Shown: positions 33,659 to 44,347, counted from the stretch's first letter. The stretch is 64,000 nucleotides of DNA from Buchnera aphidicola (Nurudea shiraii) (GCA_039829955.1 CP140035.1:310001-374000), one strand, 5' to 3'. The notes: a model not told the origin generated them from the letters alone. A program made the numbers and translations.

Positions 33659-35224
33659 ATGGAAATTTTTTTAGATTCGTCAATCTGGGCAGGTCTACTA
33701 ACATTAGTTATATTAGAAGTGGTATTGGGAGTTGATAATATAGTCTTTATAGCTATTTTGTCAGAAAAATTACCATCTCATAAACAAGATAAAGTTCGTT
33801 TAATTGGTCTTAGTTTAGCACTTTTAATGAGATTAAGTTTACTTTCATTGATGTCATGGATGGTTACTTTAAAATCAGTAATAATTAAAAATTTGTATTT
33901 TTCTTTTTCAGGAAGAGATTTAATATTATTAATCGGTGGAATTTTTTTACTATTTAAAGCAACCATAGAATTACATGAAAGGTTGGATAATAATATACAT
34001 AGAAACGAAAGTAACAAAGACAGCGCTAGTTTTTGGACTGTAGTAATTCAAATTGTTATTTTAGATGCTGTATTTTCTTTAGATTCTATAATTACAGCTG
34101 TCGGAATGGTAAATAATTTGCCAATTATGATGATAGCAATAGTTATAGCTATGACTTTAATGGTATTAGCTTCTAAACCATTGATAAGTTTTATAAATTC
34201 ACATCAAACAGTAGTAGTATTATGTCTAAGTTTTTTATTAATGATAGGATTTGGCTTGGTTTCAGAAGCATTAGGTTTCTTAATACCTAAAGGTTATTTA
34301 TACGCTGCAATTAGTTTTTCTATTATTATAGAACTATTTAATCAAATTGCACGACGTAATTTTATCAGACGCCAATCTAGGAAACCAATGCGGCAAAGAG
34401 CAGCAGAAGCTATATTACGACTTGTAATTCGAGATCAATTTAAAAATCCTAAAAAAACATCATTTAATAAACATGAAGAAAAAAAAAATGTATGTATTAC
34501 TTCTTCAGATGTCGGAGAATTTAAAGAAGAAGAAAAATATATGATTAACAGTGTTTTAACTTTAGCTGCTAGATCTATTAAAAGTATTATGACACCTAGG
34601 AGTGAAATTTCATGGGTAGATATAAAACAACCAATTTCTAAAATTCGAATTCAATTATTAGACACGCCCCATAGCTTATTTCCAATTTGCAAAGGAAAAT
34701 TAGATGAAGTAATAGGAGTAGTACGTGCCAAAGAATTACTTGTAGAAATAGAAAATAAAACAAACGTAGTACAATTTTCTTCTATAATTCCTCCAATAAT
34801 TATACCAGATACTATAGATTCAATAAATTTAATTGGAGTTTTAAGAAAATCAAAAGGAAGCTTAGTTATTGTCACAAACGAATTTGGTGTAGTACAGGGT
34901 TTAATTACTCCATTAGATGTATTAGAGGCGATTGCTGGTGAATTTCCAGATGCAGACGAAACGCCTGATATTACTTTTGAAAAAAACAGTTGGTTAGTAA
35001 AAGGTAAGACAGATTTACATTCTTTACAACAATGTTTAAATATTACAAATCTGATAAAACAAGAAGAAAGCTATGCTTCCCTAGCTGGATTACTAATTTC
35101 TCAAAAGGGAAAATTACCTTTACCGGGAGAAGTGATTTGTATTCCTCCTTTAAAATTTTATATTTTAGAAGCGACTCAATATCGCATAAACTTAGTTCGA
35201 ATTACAAAAGATAGAAATTATTAA
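33659..35224 (+). CDS. yoaE: YoaE, TerC-CBS-CorC membrane protein
   Basis: Inner-membrane protein of 521 residues (E. coli YoaE 518). The first 230 residues are a TerC-type domain with about seven membrane segments and the acidic motifs [14 protein letters not shown] and [15 protein letters not shown], which in TerC relatives are linked to metal-ion handling. A CBS pair (about 300-425, with [12 protein letters not shown]) and a CorC/HlyC domain (about 435-520) follow. The transported or sensed ion is not established. ATG 33659 has GGGG nine bases before. Confidence 0.94.
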   Translation: MEIFLDSSIWAGLLTLVILEVVLGVDNIVFIAILSEKLPSHKQDKVRLIGLSLALLMRLSLLSLMSWMVTLKSVIIKNLYFSFSGRDLILLIGGIFLLFKATIELHERLDNNIHRNESNKDSASFWTVVIQIVILDAVFSLDSIITAVGMVNNLPIMMIAIVIAMTLMVLASKPLISFINSHQTVVVLCLSFLLMIGFGLVSEALGFLIPKGYLYAAISFSIIIELFNQIARRNFIRRQSRKPMRQRAAEAILRLVIRDQFKNPKKTSFNKHEEKKNVCITSSDVGEFKEEEKYMINSVLTLAARSIKSIMTPRSEISWVDIKQPISKIRIQLLDTPHSLFPICKGKLDEVIGVVRAKELLVEIENKTNVVQFSSIIPPIIIPDTIDSINLIGVLRKSKGSLVIVTNEFGVVQGLITPLDVLEAIAGEFPDADETPDITFEKNSWLVKGKTDLHSLQQCLNITNLIKQEESYASLAGLLISQKGKLPLPGEVICIPPLKFYILEATQYRINLVRITKDRNY

Positions 35225-35286
35225 ATTATATAAACATTTATTACATATATGCTATTTAATTGGCAACATAAAATATACTAAAAAAC

Positions 35287-35940
35287 ATGTCTAAAAACAT
35301 TCTAGCATTTAATTCCTCACTTTTTTGTTGTTCTATATCATTATTATATCAAGGTAATATTTATAATAAAATTAAAAAATGCAATAAAAATCAAATTGTA
35401 CATATACTTCCAATGATACAAACTATGTTAAAAGAAAATTATATTGATTTGCATGAAATAGAAATCATTGCTATTTCTACAGGTCCAGGAAATTTTATAG
35501 GGATAAGAACTTCTATTGCTATAGCTCAAGGTTTATCATTAGGATTGAATGTTCCAATCGCTTCATTTCCCACACCATTAATCTTAGCAGAAGAAGCTTA
35601 TAACACTTTTAACAAACATAGAATTATAATGATTATGAAAACTAACAACAAAAATGTATATTTAGAAAAATACACTAAAAATAAAGATAAAATTTGGACT
35701 AAAAAAAAATCTAAAAAAACGTTTTCTATTCAAGAAATATATGAAAAATTATCTTATTTAAAAAAAACATGGATATTAGTTGGTGACATCTTTGGAATAA
35801 AATCAACAGAAGTTCATAAAAACTTAATTATTTCTAATATTCAATTTCCAAAATCTCAATTTATTATCACTTTATATTTATCTAATAAATATTATCAAAA
35901 ATACAGTTTTTCTTATAAAATATTTCCTAGATATTTTTAA
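35287..35940 (+). CDS. tsaB: TsaB, t6A synthesis subunit
   Basis: Partner of TsaD and TsaE in making N6-threonylcarbamoyladenosine on ANN-decoding tRNAs. It has an ASKHA fold of 217 residues (E. coli 231). Landmarks are FNSSLFCCS (E. coli DTATEACS), TGPGNFIGIRTSIAIAQGLSLG, and a diverged C-terminal half. It is a pseudoenzyme scaffold, so loss of catalytic residues is expected. It follows yoaE by 62 bases. Confidence 0.92.
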   Translation: MSKNILAFNSSLFCCSISLLYQGNIYNKIKKCNKNQIVHILPMIQTMLKENYIDLHEIEIIAISTGPGNFIGIRTSIAIAQGLSLGLNVPIASFPTPLILAEEAYNTFNKHRIIMIMKTNNKNVYLEKYTKNKDKIWTKKKSKKTFSIQEIYEKLSYLKKTWILVGDIFGIKSTEVHKNLIISNIQFPKSQFIITLYLSNKYYQKYSFSYKIFPRYF

Positions 35941-36008
35941 AAATAATGTTAATTCTCATTGTAATCACTAAATTAAATAAATATAAACAAGTTGATACAT
36001 ATTTATTT

Positions 36009-36030
36009 ATCCAGAATAGAAATTCTGGAT
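36009..36030. terminator. hairpin between convergent tsaB and minE
   Basis: ATCCAGAAT at 36009-36017 pairs with ATTCTGGAT at 36022-36030 around AGAA, a perfect nine-pair stem that is unusually GC-rich for the region. It is centred between the two convergent stops and can serve both strands. Confidence 0.6.
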
Positions 36031-36076
36031 TAATAAATATTAATATTTTAATTTTTTGAAATAAGTTATTACAATT

Positions 36077-36328
36077 TCAATCAGGAATAATTACATTTAA
36101 TTCTAAAATAGAGATATCTTTTTCTTTATGATCTAATTGAACAGAAATCATCTTAGGATCTATTTTTACATATTTACAAATTACTCGAAAAATTTCTTTT
36201 TTTAATTCAGGTAAATAGTTTGGTTCATGATTTTTTTTTCTACGTTCAGCAACAATAATTTGTAATCTTTCTTTCGCTATTTTTGAAGTATGTTTTTTTT
36301 GAGATAAAAAAAAGTTTATTAAAGCCAT
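36077..36328 (-). CDS. minE: cell division topological factor MinE
   Basis: Sets the pole-to-pole oscillation of MinCD by stimulating the MinD ATPase. It is 83 residues (E. coli 88): an N-terminal amphipathic and anti-MinCD segment (about 1-35, with [13 protein letters not shown]) and the topological-specificity domain (about 36-83, [17 protein letters not shown]). It starts two bases after minD ends, so translation is probably coupled. Confidence 0.96.
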   Translation of the reverse strand: MALINFFLSQKKHTSKIAKERLQIIVAERRKKNHEPNYLPELKKEIFRVICKYVKIDPKMISVQLDHKEKDISILELNVIIPD

Positions 36329-36330
36329 AT

Positions 36331-37143
36331 TTATCTCCTAAATAACCGTTTAAAAAAACTTTCTTTTTCTTTCTTAATAAATCGCAATGGAACTTGTTGA
36401 CCTAACAAACGTTTTACAGTATCACAATAAGCTTGCCCTGCATTAGAAGTAGGATGTAAGATTACAGATTTCCCTTGATTAGAAGATCTTAAAACGAAAG
36501 AATCTTCTGGAATCACTCCAATTAACGGTATTCTTAAAATATCTAAAATATCTTGTACACTTAACATCTCTCCCTGGCTTACTCTAACGGGATCATATCT
36601 GGTCAATAATAAGTACTCTTTTATAGGATCGCATTTATCTTTTGAACGTTTTGACGTAGACGAAATAATTCCTAACATTCGATCCGAATCTCTTATAGAA
36701 GATATTTCTGGATTTGTAGTAATTATTGCTTCATCTGCAAAATATATTGCTAATACTGCTCCAGACTCTATTCCAGCTGGAGAGTCACAAATAATAATGT
36801 CAAACTTCATTTCTATTAATTCACAAAAAATATTATTAATTCCTAGTTTAGTTAATGCACTTTTATCTCTAGTTTGAGATGCTGGAAGAATAAATAAATT
36901 TTCAGTTCTTTTGTCTTTAATTAATGCTTGATTTAAACTTGCATCTCCATTAATTACATTTATAAAGTCATATATCACTCTACGTTCACAACCCATAATT
37001 AAATCTAAGTTCCTGAGTCCTATATCAAAATCAATTACTATTGTTTTATGTCCTTTTTGTGCAAAACCTGTCGCTAAAGCTGCACTAGAAGTAGTTTTAC
37101 CTACGCCTCCTTTACCTGAAGTTACTGTAATAATACGTGTCAT
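36331..37143 (-). CDS. minD: septum-site ATPase MinD
   Basis: Membrane-binding ParA-type ATPase that recruits MinC. It is 270 residues, the E. coli length. The deviant Walker [10 protein letters not shown] is at 10-18, CDSPAGIE carries the Walker B, and the C-terminal amphipathic membrane helix (FFKRLFRR) is intact. It is the middle gene of minC-minD-minE, with 19 bases to minC. Confidence 0.98.
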   Translation of the reverse strand: MTRIITVTSGKGGVGKTTSSAALATGFAQKGHKTIVIDFDIGLRNLDLIMGCERRVIYDFINVINGDASLNQALIKDKRTENLFILPASQTRDKSALTKLGINNIFCELIEMKFDIIICDSPAGIESGAVLAIYFADEAIITTNPEISSIRDSDRMLGIISSTSKRSKDKCDPIKEYLLLTRYDPVRVSQGEMLSVQDILDILRIPLIGVIPEDSFVLRSSNQGKSVILHPTSNAGQAYCDTVKRLLGQQVPLRFIKKEKESFFKRLFRR

Positions 37144-37162
37144 ACATACATCCTTAATAATT

Positions 37163-37876
37163 TCAACTAAATTTTAAAATGTTTAATTTTTTATCTTTTA
37201 TATAAATTCTTACGCTCTTTCCTAGAATATCAGGTAAAAACTGATCACTTAATAAATATTTCCCTGCAATTGAAATTAGTTCTGCAAAAAATTTTATACA
37301 AAATATTTGACACGTAGTATCTCCTTGAGCACCAGCTAACACTCTTCCTCTTATAATCCCATAAATATGAATATTACCATCTGCTATTATTTCAGCCCCT
37401 GGACTGACATTATTAATAATTATTAAATCAGAATTAGCAGAATAAATTTTTTGACCTGATCGAATAGGATAACTAACAATTTTAGTTTTTTTTTGCATAT
37501 TTAAATTAATAGCATTAATATTATTCAATTTATTTTTACTAATATAGTTGACTAAGCTCTTTTCTTTTAAAAAAACGGGCAATCCAGATTCTTCAATCTT
37601 AGTTTTCAAAACAGTACTGTAACAATTACTAACCCCTAAAATGTAAAAATTAAATGAAGTAATTATTTTTTTTATACTATTCCAATTTTCTATGTTAAAT
37701 ATTTTTTTTAAATTAACTATTATAGGTAAATTTTTAAAAAAAATAGGAGACATATTTACTTTTTTTGTTAATTCTCTACTTATTAATTCTGTTGAATCAG
37801 TATGTAAATATAAAACTAATATTTTAAAAACGTTTTCTTTTAATTCTAATGGAGAACTTTTCATTTTTTCAAACAC
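37163..37876 (-). CDS. minC: septum-site inhibitor MinC
   Basis: Blocks FtsZ ring formation away from midcell. It is 237 residues (E. coli 231): an N-terminal FtsZ-acting domain (1 to about 115, poorly conserved) and a C-terminal beta-helix dimer domain (about 130-237) with YPIRSGQKIYSANSDL, I-I-N-N-V-S-P-G-A-E and H-I-Y-G-I-I-R-G-R-V-L-A-G. An in-frame ATG at 37864 is a second possible start. Confidence 0.95.
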   Translation of the reverse strand: MFEKMKSSPLELKENVFKILVLYLHTDSTELISRELTKKVNMSPIFFKNLPIIVNLKKIFNIENWNSIKKIITSFNFYILGVSNCYSTVLKTKIEESGLPVFLKEKSLVNYISKNKLNNINAINLNMQKKTKIVSYPIRSGQKIYSANSDLIIINNVSPGAEIIADGNIHIYGIIRGRVLAGAQGDTTCQIFCIKFFAELISIAGKYLLSDQFLPDILGKSVRIYIKDKKLNILKFS

Positions 37877-38168
37877 TTTATTGAAAAAGAAATTTAATAA
37901 ATTTATTAGATAATTAAAGCTATTTTAACCTTTATTTAAAGTACATTTAAATATCAGAAATCTTATTAATAAGATAATTGTACCTTACAAAATTATTATT
38001 TAATTATTTTATATAAATTTAAAAATTCTAAATAAAAACTTAAAGTAACATTAAGTATATAATATCATTATAAATCTATATAAATTTTTAAAATGTTGTA
38101 TTGTATATAAATAAAATTTTGTATTTAAAAAATTCTGATTTTAAACGTAACTATAACAATTAAAAAGC

Positions 38169-39181
38169 ATGAAAAATATAAATAAAATAATTTTTAGAAA
38201 TATCGATTTATTTTTAAAAAAAAAATTTTAATATCGGGAAATATATCTAACTTATTACATTTAAATAAACTTAGTAATGTTATAATATGTACTCAAAATT
38301 TTGAAAATTGGAATTATTTCAAAAAAACGATTCAACATAAAGTTAAATTTATTTTATTAGAAGAAAAAAAAATCATTTGCAATTCTGATGTTATTTTGTA
38401 TTTTTGGCCAAATAGTAAATATGAAGCTATATTTCATCTTCAATATATTTTTTCTAAACTTTCTAAAAAAAGTTTAATTTTCCTCGTTGGAAGAAAAAAT
38501 AGCGGAATCAATACTGCTAAAAATTTATTAAAAACATGGATAACATTAGAAAAGATAGATTCTGCTAAGCATTGTTTACTTTTTTGTGGAAAAGTAACTT
38601 TTAAACCTAAGTTTCACTTTAATAGTTTTATATACACAACAATTTTTAATGATATTCAAATAAAAACCATTCCAGGAATTTTTGGATACAAAAAAATCGA
38701 TATAGGTTCTCAACTGTTAATTTCAACGTTTAAGAAATCAATACAAGGAGATGTGCTTGATATAGGATGTGGATCAGGAATTTTATCAGTATTATTATAT
38801 AAAATTTCACAAAAAGTAAAATTGACACTTATAGATATTAATATAGCAGCTTTGGAATCTAGTAAATTGACACTAAAACATAATAATGTTCCAGGAGAAG
38901 TATTTCCAAGCAATGTTTACTCGAATATTTTTAAAAAGTTTAATTTTATTATATCTAACCCTTCTATACATAAAAATTCAAAAATAAATTTAAATTTTAT
39001 AAAAGAAATAATTGAAAAATCAGAAAAATATTTGAAAGCAGGCGGAGAAATCAGAGTAGTAGTAAGTTCTAATATATTATGCCATAAATATTTTCAAAAC
39101 ACCTGTTTAAAATATAAAATTTTAAAAGAAACAAAAAATTTTAGAGTTTATCAAGGAAAAAATAAGAAAAAAATAAAATAA
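38169..39181 (+). CDS. rsmC: 16S rRNA m2G1207 methyltransferase RsmC; frame broken at an A10 run
   Basis: Methylates G1207 of 16S rRNA. ATG 38169 opens MKNINKIIFRNIDLFLKKK, then the frame stops at 38229-38231 just after ten A (38216-38225). Gaining one A continues into the main frame as K-I-L-I-S-G, giving about 337 residues against 343 in E. coli. The open frame without this correction only allows a start at a TTG (38396), which would cut off much of the N-terminal domain. The C-terminal domain has the SAM motif VLDIGCGSGILSV. The catalytic NPPF motif reads NPSI, so activity may be weakened. Slippage-dependent gene or early pseudogene. Confidence 0.85.
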
Positions 39182-39195
39182 CATATTTAAAATTA

Positions 39196-39280
39196 TACCC
39201 AGAGCGGGAATTGAACCCGCAAAGCTTATACAGCCGAGGGATTTTAAATCCCTTGTGTTTACCAATTTCACCATCTGGGC
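39196..39280 (-). tRNA. tRNA-Leu(UAA)
   Basis: On the minus strand an 85-base cloverleaf: acceptor GCCCAGA/TCTGGGT (one G-T pair), D arm, anticodon stem AGGGA/TCCCT with loop TTTAAAA (anticodon TAA), long variable arm, and T arm GCGGG-TTCAATT-CCCGC. Discriminator is A. The 3' CCA is not encoded. It reads UUA/UUG, the main Leu codons in an AT-rich genome. Confidence 0.96.
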
Positions 39281-39312
39281 TAATAGATTTTTTATTTTAA
39301 AAAAATTTTATA

Positions 39313-39383
39313 AGGCGCATCCCGGAATTGAACCGGGCTGCACGGATTTGCAATCCGCTACATAACCAATCTGTCAACGCGCC
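39313..39383 (-). tRNA. tRNA-Cys(GCA)
   Basis: On the minus strand a 71-base cloverleaf: acceptor GGCGCGT/ATGCGCC, anticodon stem GCGGA/TCCGT with loop TTGCAAA (anticodon GCA), and T arm CCCGG-TTCAATT-CCGGG. The discriminator is T, the Cys identity base. CCA is not encoded. It lies next to tRNA-Leu on the same strand, matching the E. coli glyW-cysT-leuZ order without glyW. Confidence 0.96.
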
Positions 39384-39547
39384 AGATATTTTACTCTATC
39401 AAAATTAATGTAAAAAAACAAGCACTTTAATACTAACAAAATTTTATAGTAATAACATATTTCTTAAAAATTATAGATTAAAGCTGTGAAAACTTCTTTT
39501 AAAAATTCTTAAGATATTATATAATTTAAACTTAAATTTTTTAAAAT

Positions 39548-39632
39548 GGAGGAATGGCCGAGTGGTTTAAGGCAGCGGTCTTGAAAACCGCCGATGAGAA
39601 ATCATCCGAGAGTTCGAATCCCTCTTCCTCCA
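39548..39632 (+). tRNA. tRNA-Ser(UGA)
   Basis: 85-base cloverleaf: acceptor GGAGGAA/TTCCTCC, anticodon stem GCGGT/ACCGC with loop CTTGAAA (anticodon TGA), long variable arm GATGA-GAAA-TCATC, and T arm GAGAG-TTCGAAT-CCCTC with an A-C mismatch at the fourth pair. Discriminator is A where E. coli has G. CCA is not encoded. The gene ends four bases before the convergent murJ stop. Confidence 0.96.
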
Positions 39633-39636
39633 AAAT

Positions 39637-41178
39637 TTATTTTTTTTTCAAAATTAAAGAAAAGTGATATATTCTTAATCCTAATATAAATAACATTATG
39701 AAATAACTACACCCAGATATACAACAAACTAACATTAATTTACTTAATTTAAAAAATATTGTTCCTGTACTCCAGTTAGAAAAAAAAAATAGATTTAAAT
39801 ATAAAATACATGACATAAATACTACAGAGACAAAAATTTTTCCTAAAAAAATTGTCCAACCAGATTCAGGGGAAAAATATTTTTTATTGATAGAGATCCA
39901 ATATAATAAAAAAAAATTGATCCAAGAAGAAATACTACTTGATAATGCAAAACTGTTATGCTGAAAATAAGGTAAAAAAACAATATTCATGAATTGAGTT
40001 ATTATTAAGACAAAGATAGAAATTATTAAAGGACTAGTAAAATCATTATTAGAATAAAACTTAGGAAGTATAATTTTTACCAAAATTAATGGAATCAATC
40101 CAATTGAATAAAACATTAAAATATTTTTAGTCATAAATACATCAAATATTGAAAAATTTCCATATTGAAATAACACAATTATTACAATTTTCGACAATAT
40201 GAATAATGCTATAGAACTAGGAATAGCTATTAGACATCCTATTCGAAGGGCCCAATCTAATAATTTACAATTTTCTTGTTTACTTATATGACTAGATTTA
40301 GTAGAAAACAATGGTAATAAAATTGTTCCTAAAGATACTCCTAAAATACCAGAAATAAATTCTATCAATCTATCAGAATAATATATCCACGATATAGATC
40401 CAGAGACTAAAAATGAAGCAGAAATAGTATTCATAATTATAGAAATTTGACTCACAAAAACTCCTATGATAACTATCATAGTTCTTTTAGAAACATTTTG
40501 AAATCTAAGGTTTTTTATATCAAATTTTGGAAATACTAACATGTCAATTTTTTTTAAAAATGGAATTTGATATATCAGTTGAATTAAACCCCCTAGAGAT
40601 GTTGCCCATGCTAGAGATAAAATAGAAACATGAAAATACGAAGAAAAAAACAAAATAAAAATTATTATGTTTACATTGAATAAAATAGAAGAAAAAGCTG
40701 GTATAAAAAAATAATTCCAAGAATTTAAAATAGAACTAATAAATGATCCTAAAGAAACAAAAAATATATAAGGAAAAATTATTTTAAACATAAGCACTGT
40801 TAAATAAAATTTAAATGTACTTTGTTTTAATCCAGGAGAAATAATAAAAATTATCTTTGATGCAAATAGTATTCCAAAAATTGTAAAAATACTTAAAATA
40901 AAAACTATAAAACCTAATGCATTAGATATCAATTCTTGAATACGCTTTATACTATAAAAATGTTTATATTCTAATAAAACAGGAACAAAAGTTTGCAAAA
41001 AAAAACCTTCTGAAAAGATTCTTCGAAACAAATTTGGAATTTTAAAAGCTAAAAAAAAAGAATCGGTTAGTCCTGATGCACCAAACGTATATGCAATAAG
41101 TGAATCACGTATAAAACCAAGTATCTTAGAAAAAAAAGTTATAGCACTTAACGAAATTAATGATCTTAACACATTCAT
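39637..41178 (-). CDS. murJ: lipid II flippase MurJ (MviN)
   Basis: Flips lipid II across the inner membrane for peptidoglycan synthesis. It is 513 residues (E. coli 511) with about 14 hydrophobic segments. The N-terminal signature SKILGFIRDSLIAYTFGASGLTDSFFLAFKIPNLFRR-type region (about 17-53) has the MurJ Arg/Asp residues and DAFF-like turn (T-D-S-F-F). Its stop lies four bases from the tRNA-Ser end on the other strand, with no terminator between. Confidence 0.97.
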   Translation of the reverse strand: MNVLRSLISLSAITFFSKILGFIRDSLIAYTFGASGLTDSFFLAFKIPNLFRRIFSEGFFLQTFVPVLLEYKHFYSIKRIQELISNALGFIVFILSIFTIFGILFASKIIFIISPGLKQSTFKFYLTVLMFKIIFPYIFFVSLGSFISSILNSWNYFFIPAFSSILFNVNIIIFILFFSSYFHVSILSLAWATSLGGLIQLIYQIPFLKKIDMLVFPKFDIKNLRFQNVSKRTMIVIIGVFVSQISIIMNTISASFLVSGSISWIYYSDRLIEFISGILGVSLGTILLPLFSTKSSHISKQENCKLLDWALRIGCLIAIPSSIALFILSKIVIIVLFQYGNFSIFDVFMTKNILMFYSIGLIPLILVKIILPKFYSNNDFTSPLIISIFVLIITQFMNIVFLPYFQHNSFALSSSISSWINFFLLYWISINKKYFSPESGWTIFLGKIFVSVVFMSCILYLNLFFFSNWSTGTIFFKLSKLMLVCCISGCSYFIMLFILGLRIYHFSLILKKK

Positions 41179-41928
41179 AACTATATTACCTTTTATAACT
41201 TATATATGTGATAATACTGAATTATCAATTTATCTTCTAAAACAATATTAATTTAACGCACATTGGTTCTTAAAATACAAGAATAATACTCTAATATTTT
41301 GAAATTTTAACTTATTTCAAGTGATTATAGATAAAATTATTATATATGAGAGATATACAAAATAAATTAAGGTAATTTACTTATAAAATTTGACGATATA
41401 ACAATATACATTTTAAAAAAAAACAAAAAATAAAATATATACGTAAGAAACTCTTAAAAAATAGCCATTGCTTTCAGTTTAAACATTATTATCATTGTTG
41501 TATTAAGAAAAACATGAAAAATATTCAATACATTAAAAAAATTTAATGTGTTTAATTATTTATAATTTTATGTCACTTTGTATAAAAATTAGATGTCATA
41601 GATAACATTTTCATAAATAAAAGTTATTTTTATTTAGTTATATTTTTCAAAAATATATTAGTCATTCTTAAAATATAACAAAAAAGTTAAATTTATTGCT
41701 TTTATATTAAATATATATAAACATAAGTATTTTATAATAAACCAATAAAAATGAATAAAAAATCTCCCCTAAAAGCAAACAATTGATAAAAATTTTTTAA
41801 CTTGTTATCATCACTATTTATATGTGTAGAGTTATTTAAATATATACTTTAAATTATTTTTAACACTCATGTTAAAAATACAACTTCCCAATATTTCTAT
41901 CAAACAGTTTTGAAGTAATCAGAAATAA
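41179..41928. other. gene-free spacer between murJ and flgA
   Basis: E. coli carries flgN and flgM between mviN and flgA. No trace of either can be read in these 750 bases, which have only short AT-rich frames. Loss of the anti-sigma factor FlgM fits a genome without a flagellar sigma cascade, but that is inference. Confidence 0.5.
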
Positions 41929-42591
41929 CTAATGTATAATGACGTTACCTTTGTTATCTACTATTCCTAATATTATTTTTCCATTTTTTAATTTTACTTT
42001 AACCTGTTGATTTTTATAAGCATTGTTGATTGCTCGTCCTTCTAAAATGATTATAAATCCTATGTTTTTAATTATAACTAAGACTTTTTGATTTATCTCA
42101 ATTAACCATTTAGGATGCAATAACGTCAAAGTTATTAATTCATTTTTATTTATGTTTTTTGAACTTATCAAATTCAATGCTTGTTTTTTTTTTAGATACA
42201 TATTAAGAGGAATCTTATCTAAGAGTCCGTATTTAACAGATATATCTGTATCAGTTAATTTATGTCCTTTTTTAATATTTTTAGAAGCAATTAGATATTC
42301 TCCTCTAATTTCTATCTTAACTTGAACAAATTGATGTATATTTCCACAAATAACTTTAATATTTATTAATTCTGATGGTCTAAAACGATCTATTAAAATA
42401 AACTTAGGATTAAAGCAACTTATTTGATTTTTATAAGAAATATTATTATATAAAATAATACTTATATTTTTAAAATAAGAAAATTGTTGTTCTTTCAAAA
42501 ATTTAACAAGATATTCCGGAAAACTATTCGCTTGAACTTGAAAAAAAACAAAAAATACTAAACAAAACAACATGAAAATTTTTAAAATCAT
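41929..42591 (-). CDS. flgA: P-ring assembly chaperone FlgA
   Basis: Periplasmic chaperone for FlgI P-ring formation. It is 220 residues (E. coli 219). A signal peptide occupies about 1-22 (ILKIFMLFCLVFFVFFQVQA). The SAF-type C-terminal domain has IKKGHKLTDTDISVKYG and the final beta region with VKLKNGKIILGIVD. It is divergent from flgB, as in E. coli. Confidence 0.94.
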   Translation of the reverse strand: MILKIFMLFCLVFFVFFQVQANSFPEYLVKFLKEQQFSYFKNISIILYNNISYKNQISCFNPKFILIDRFRPSELINIKVICGNIHQFVQVKIEIRGEYLIASKNIKKGHKLTDTDISVKYGLLDKIPLNMYLKKKQALNLISSKNINKNELITLTLLHPKWLIEINQKVLVIIKNIGFIIILEGRAINNAYKNQQVKVKLKNGKIILGIVDNKGNVIIH

Positions 42592-42729
42592 ATGTTTTCC
42601 CTCTCAACTTATTGAGATTATTTTAATCAAAATCTCAATATATACTTTTAAAATACTATAACTATATACACCTTATTTAATGTATAATTAAAATATACAT
42701 AACATTTTAATAATATTTATGGATCTAAA

Positions 42730-43134
42730 ATGTTTAACAAAATAAACAAAGAATTTTTTTTCGATGAATGTGTATTAAATTTACGTTCTTATCAACAAGA
42801 ATTAATTGCTTCGAATATTGCAAATAGTAATACTCCACATTATCATTCAAAAAGTATAGACTTTTCAAAAGCATTAGATTTTTTATTAAAAACACAAAAC
42901 AAAACATCTCAAAACGGATTAACATTGACTTCTAAAAAACATATTTCTCCTACCAAAGTAAAAGACTTTGAGGAATATAAAAACAAAATAAAACAAAACT
43001 ATACTATTAAAAACAAATCAATTGAAATAGATCATGAAAAAGTTAATTTTGTTAAAAATAGTTTGCTTTACCAAATAGAAATTGCTTTCATAAATAGTAA
43101 GTTTAAAAACCTCATGAGTGTATTAAAAGGATAA
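42730..43134 (+). CDS. flgB: proximal rod protein FlgB
   Basis: Part of the flagellar proximal rod, exported by the flagellar type III apparatus. It is 134 residues (E. coli 138). The N-terminal rod motif L-R-S-Y-Q-Q-E-L-I-A-S-N-I-A-N-S-N-T-P is intact and the C-terminal helix (YQIEIAFINSKFKNLMSVLKG) fits the family. It ends three bases before flgC. Confidence 0.95.
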   Translation: MFNKINKEFFFDECVLNLRSYQQELIASNIANSNTPHYHSKSIDFSKALDFLLKTQNKTSQNGLTLTSKKHISPTKVKDFEEYKNKIKQNYTIKNKSIEIDHEKVNFVKNSLLYQIEIAFINSKFKNLMSVLKG

Positions 43135-43137
43135 TTT

Positions 43138-43548
43138 ATGTCTTTATTAAAAATATTTGATATTTCTAATTCAGCGATGAACGTGCAATCTCAAAAAATG
43201 CAAATTCATGCTAGCAATATAGCTAATATAGACAGTTTAGTGAATAAAAATGGAAAATTGTATCCATATATAGCAAAGAAAATTGTTTTAAAATATGGAA
43301 ATATTAATGACTCTGAATTTGAAAATGTAAAAGTAGAAAAAATAATAGAAGATAAAACTCCGCTGAAAAAAATATACAATCCGAATAGTCCTATTGCAGA
43401 TCCTCAAGGATTTTCTGAGATTTCAAATGTAAATCTCGTTACTGAAACAATTGATTTTATTTCAGCATCTAGAAACTATCAAACTAATTTAGAATTACTA
43501 AATACAGCAAAAGCTATGATTATAAAAACATTAACAATTGGACAATAA
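43138..43548 (+). CDS. flgC: proximal rod protein FlgC
   Basis: Rod protein of 136 residues (E. coli 134). The N-terminal I-S-N-S-A-M-N-V-Q-S-Q-K-M-Q-I-H-A-S-N-I-A-N and the C-terminal VTETIDFISASRNYQTNLELLNTAK helices are the paired coiled-coil ends of rod and hook proteins. In E. coli flgD and flgE come next; here neither is present. Confidence 0.95.
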   Translation: MSLLKIFDISNSAMNVQSQKMQIHASNIANIDSLVNKNGKLYPYIAKKIVLKYGNINDSEFENVKVEKIIEDKTPLKKIYNPNSPIADPQGFSEISNVNLVTETIDFISASRNYQTNLELLNTAKAMIIKTLTIGQ

Positions 43549-44347
43549 AAAAACAAGATGATAATTTTATTATTTGCTATCTTTCTATAATAAAATTAAG
43601 TATTTAATTTATGTGGATTTATAAAACTTATTGAAATAATTTAATCATATTAAATATTTTAAATTTTGAAATATAAAATATTTTCGTATATAGATCTCAA
43701 TACTTCTATAATATTTATATTAAATACAAAAATTTTTGTTGTCTCACAATTTGTACTTACAAAATATAATAACATATCAATTAAAATCAAAATTGTTTAT
43801 AATTAATTTAAATTTTTTAAAATATTAATTTAAAATAAAATGTGGAAATAGAGAAATACACAGTCAACTGTTTTAAACTTATTTGAAATATAAAATTTTT
43901 TAAATCTTTAATAGTTAAAATTTTCGAAAACTTTAACAATTTAAGCAATATAAATATATTTTATGTTTTGCGTATCAAATTTATTTGATACGTTAAAATT
44001 TTTCTAATAATATTACTAGCACGACAAATTGAAAATATTATTAATGTGAAATAAATAAATTTTTAATATTAACCATTAAGTTTTTATAATAATGTTAAAT
44101 ATATTAAATTAATATGAAATATTAAAATTTAACTATGCATTTTTATACTATTTTTTTATTAACTAAAAACGATAAAAATCATGTTGAATATTTTACAATT
44201 AAAAATTGTATATTATAATTCTATGTCGTTAAATATATAAATTGTTTTAAATACTAAACATTTAATATTAATACGTTATTGAAATATAATTTTTATAATT
44301 CATATTTTAATTCTCTAGTTTTCTTAGAAAAGGATTTTAAAATATTT
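43549..44347. other. gene-free interval where flgD and flgE are lost
   Basis: About 800 bases separate flgC from flgF and contain no frame with hook-protein or hook-cap motifs. A weak all-AT hairpin (43562-43572 with 43588-43598) follows flgC. E. coli flgD and flgE together need about 1.9 kb, so most of their length is deleted and the rest is unrecognisable. Confidence 0.7.

Noticed and set aside
41179..41928. Remnant flgM or flgN
   Set aside because: No frame or motif could be matched; only AT-rich sequence is present.
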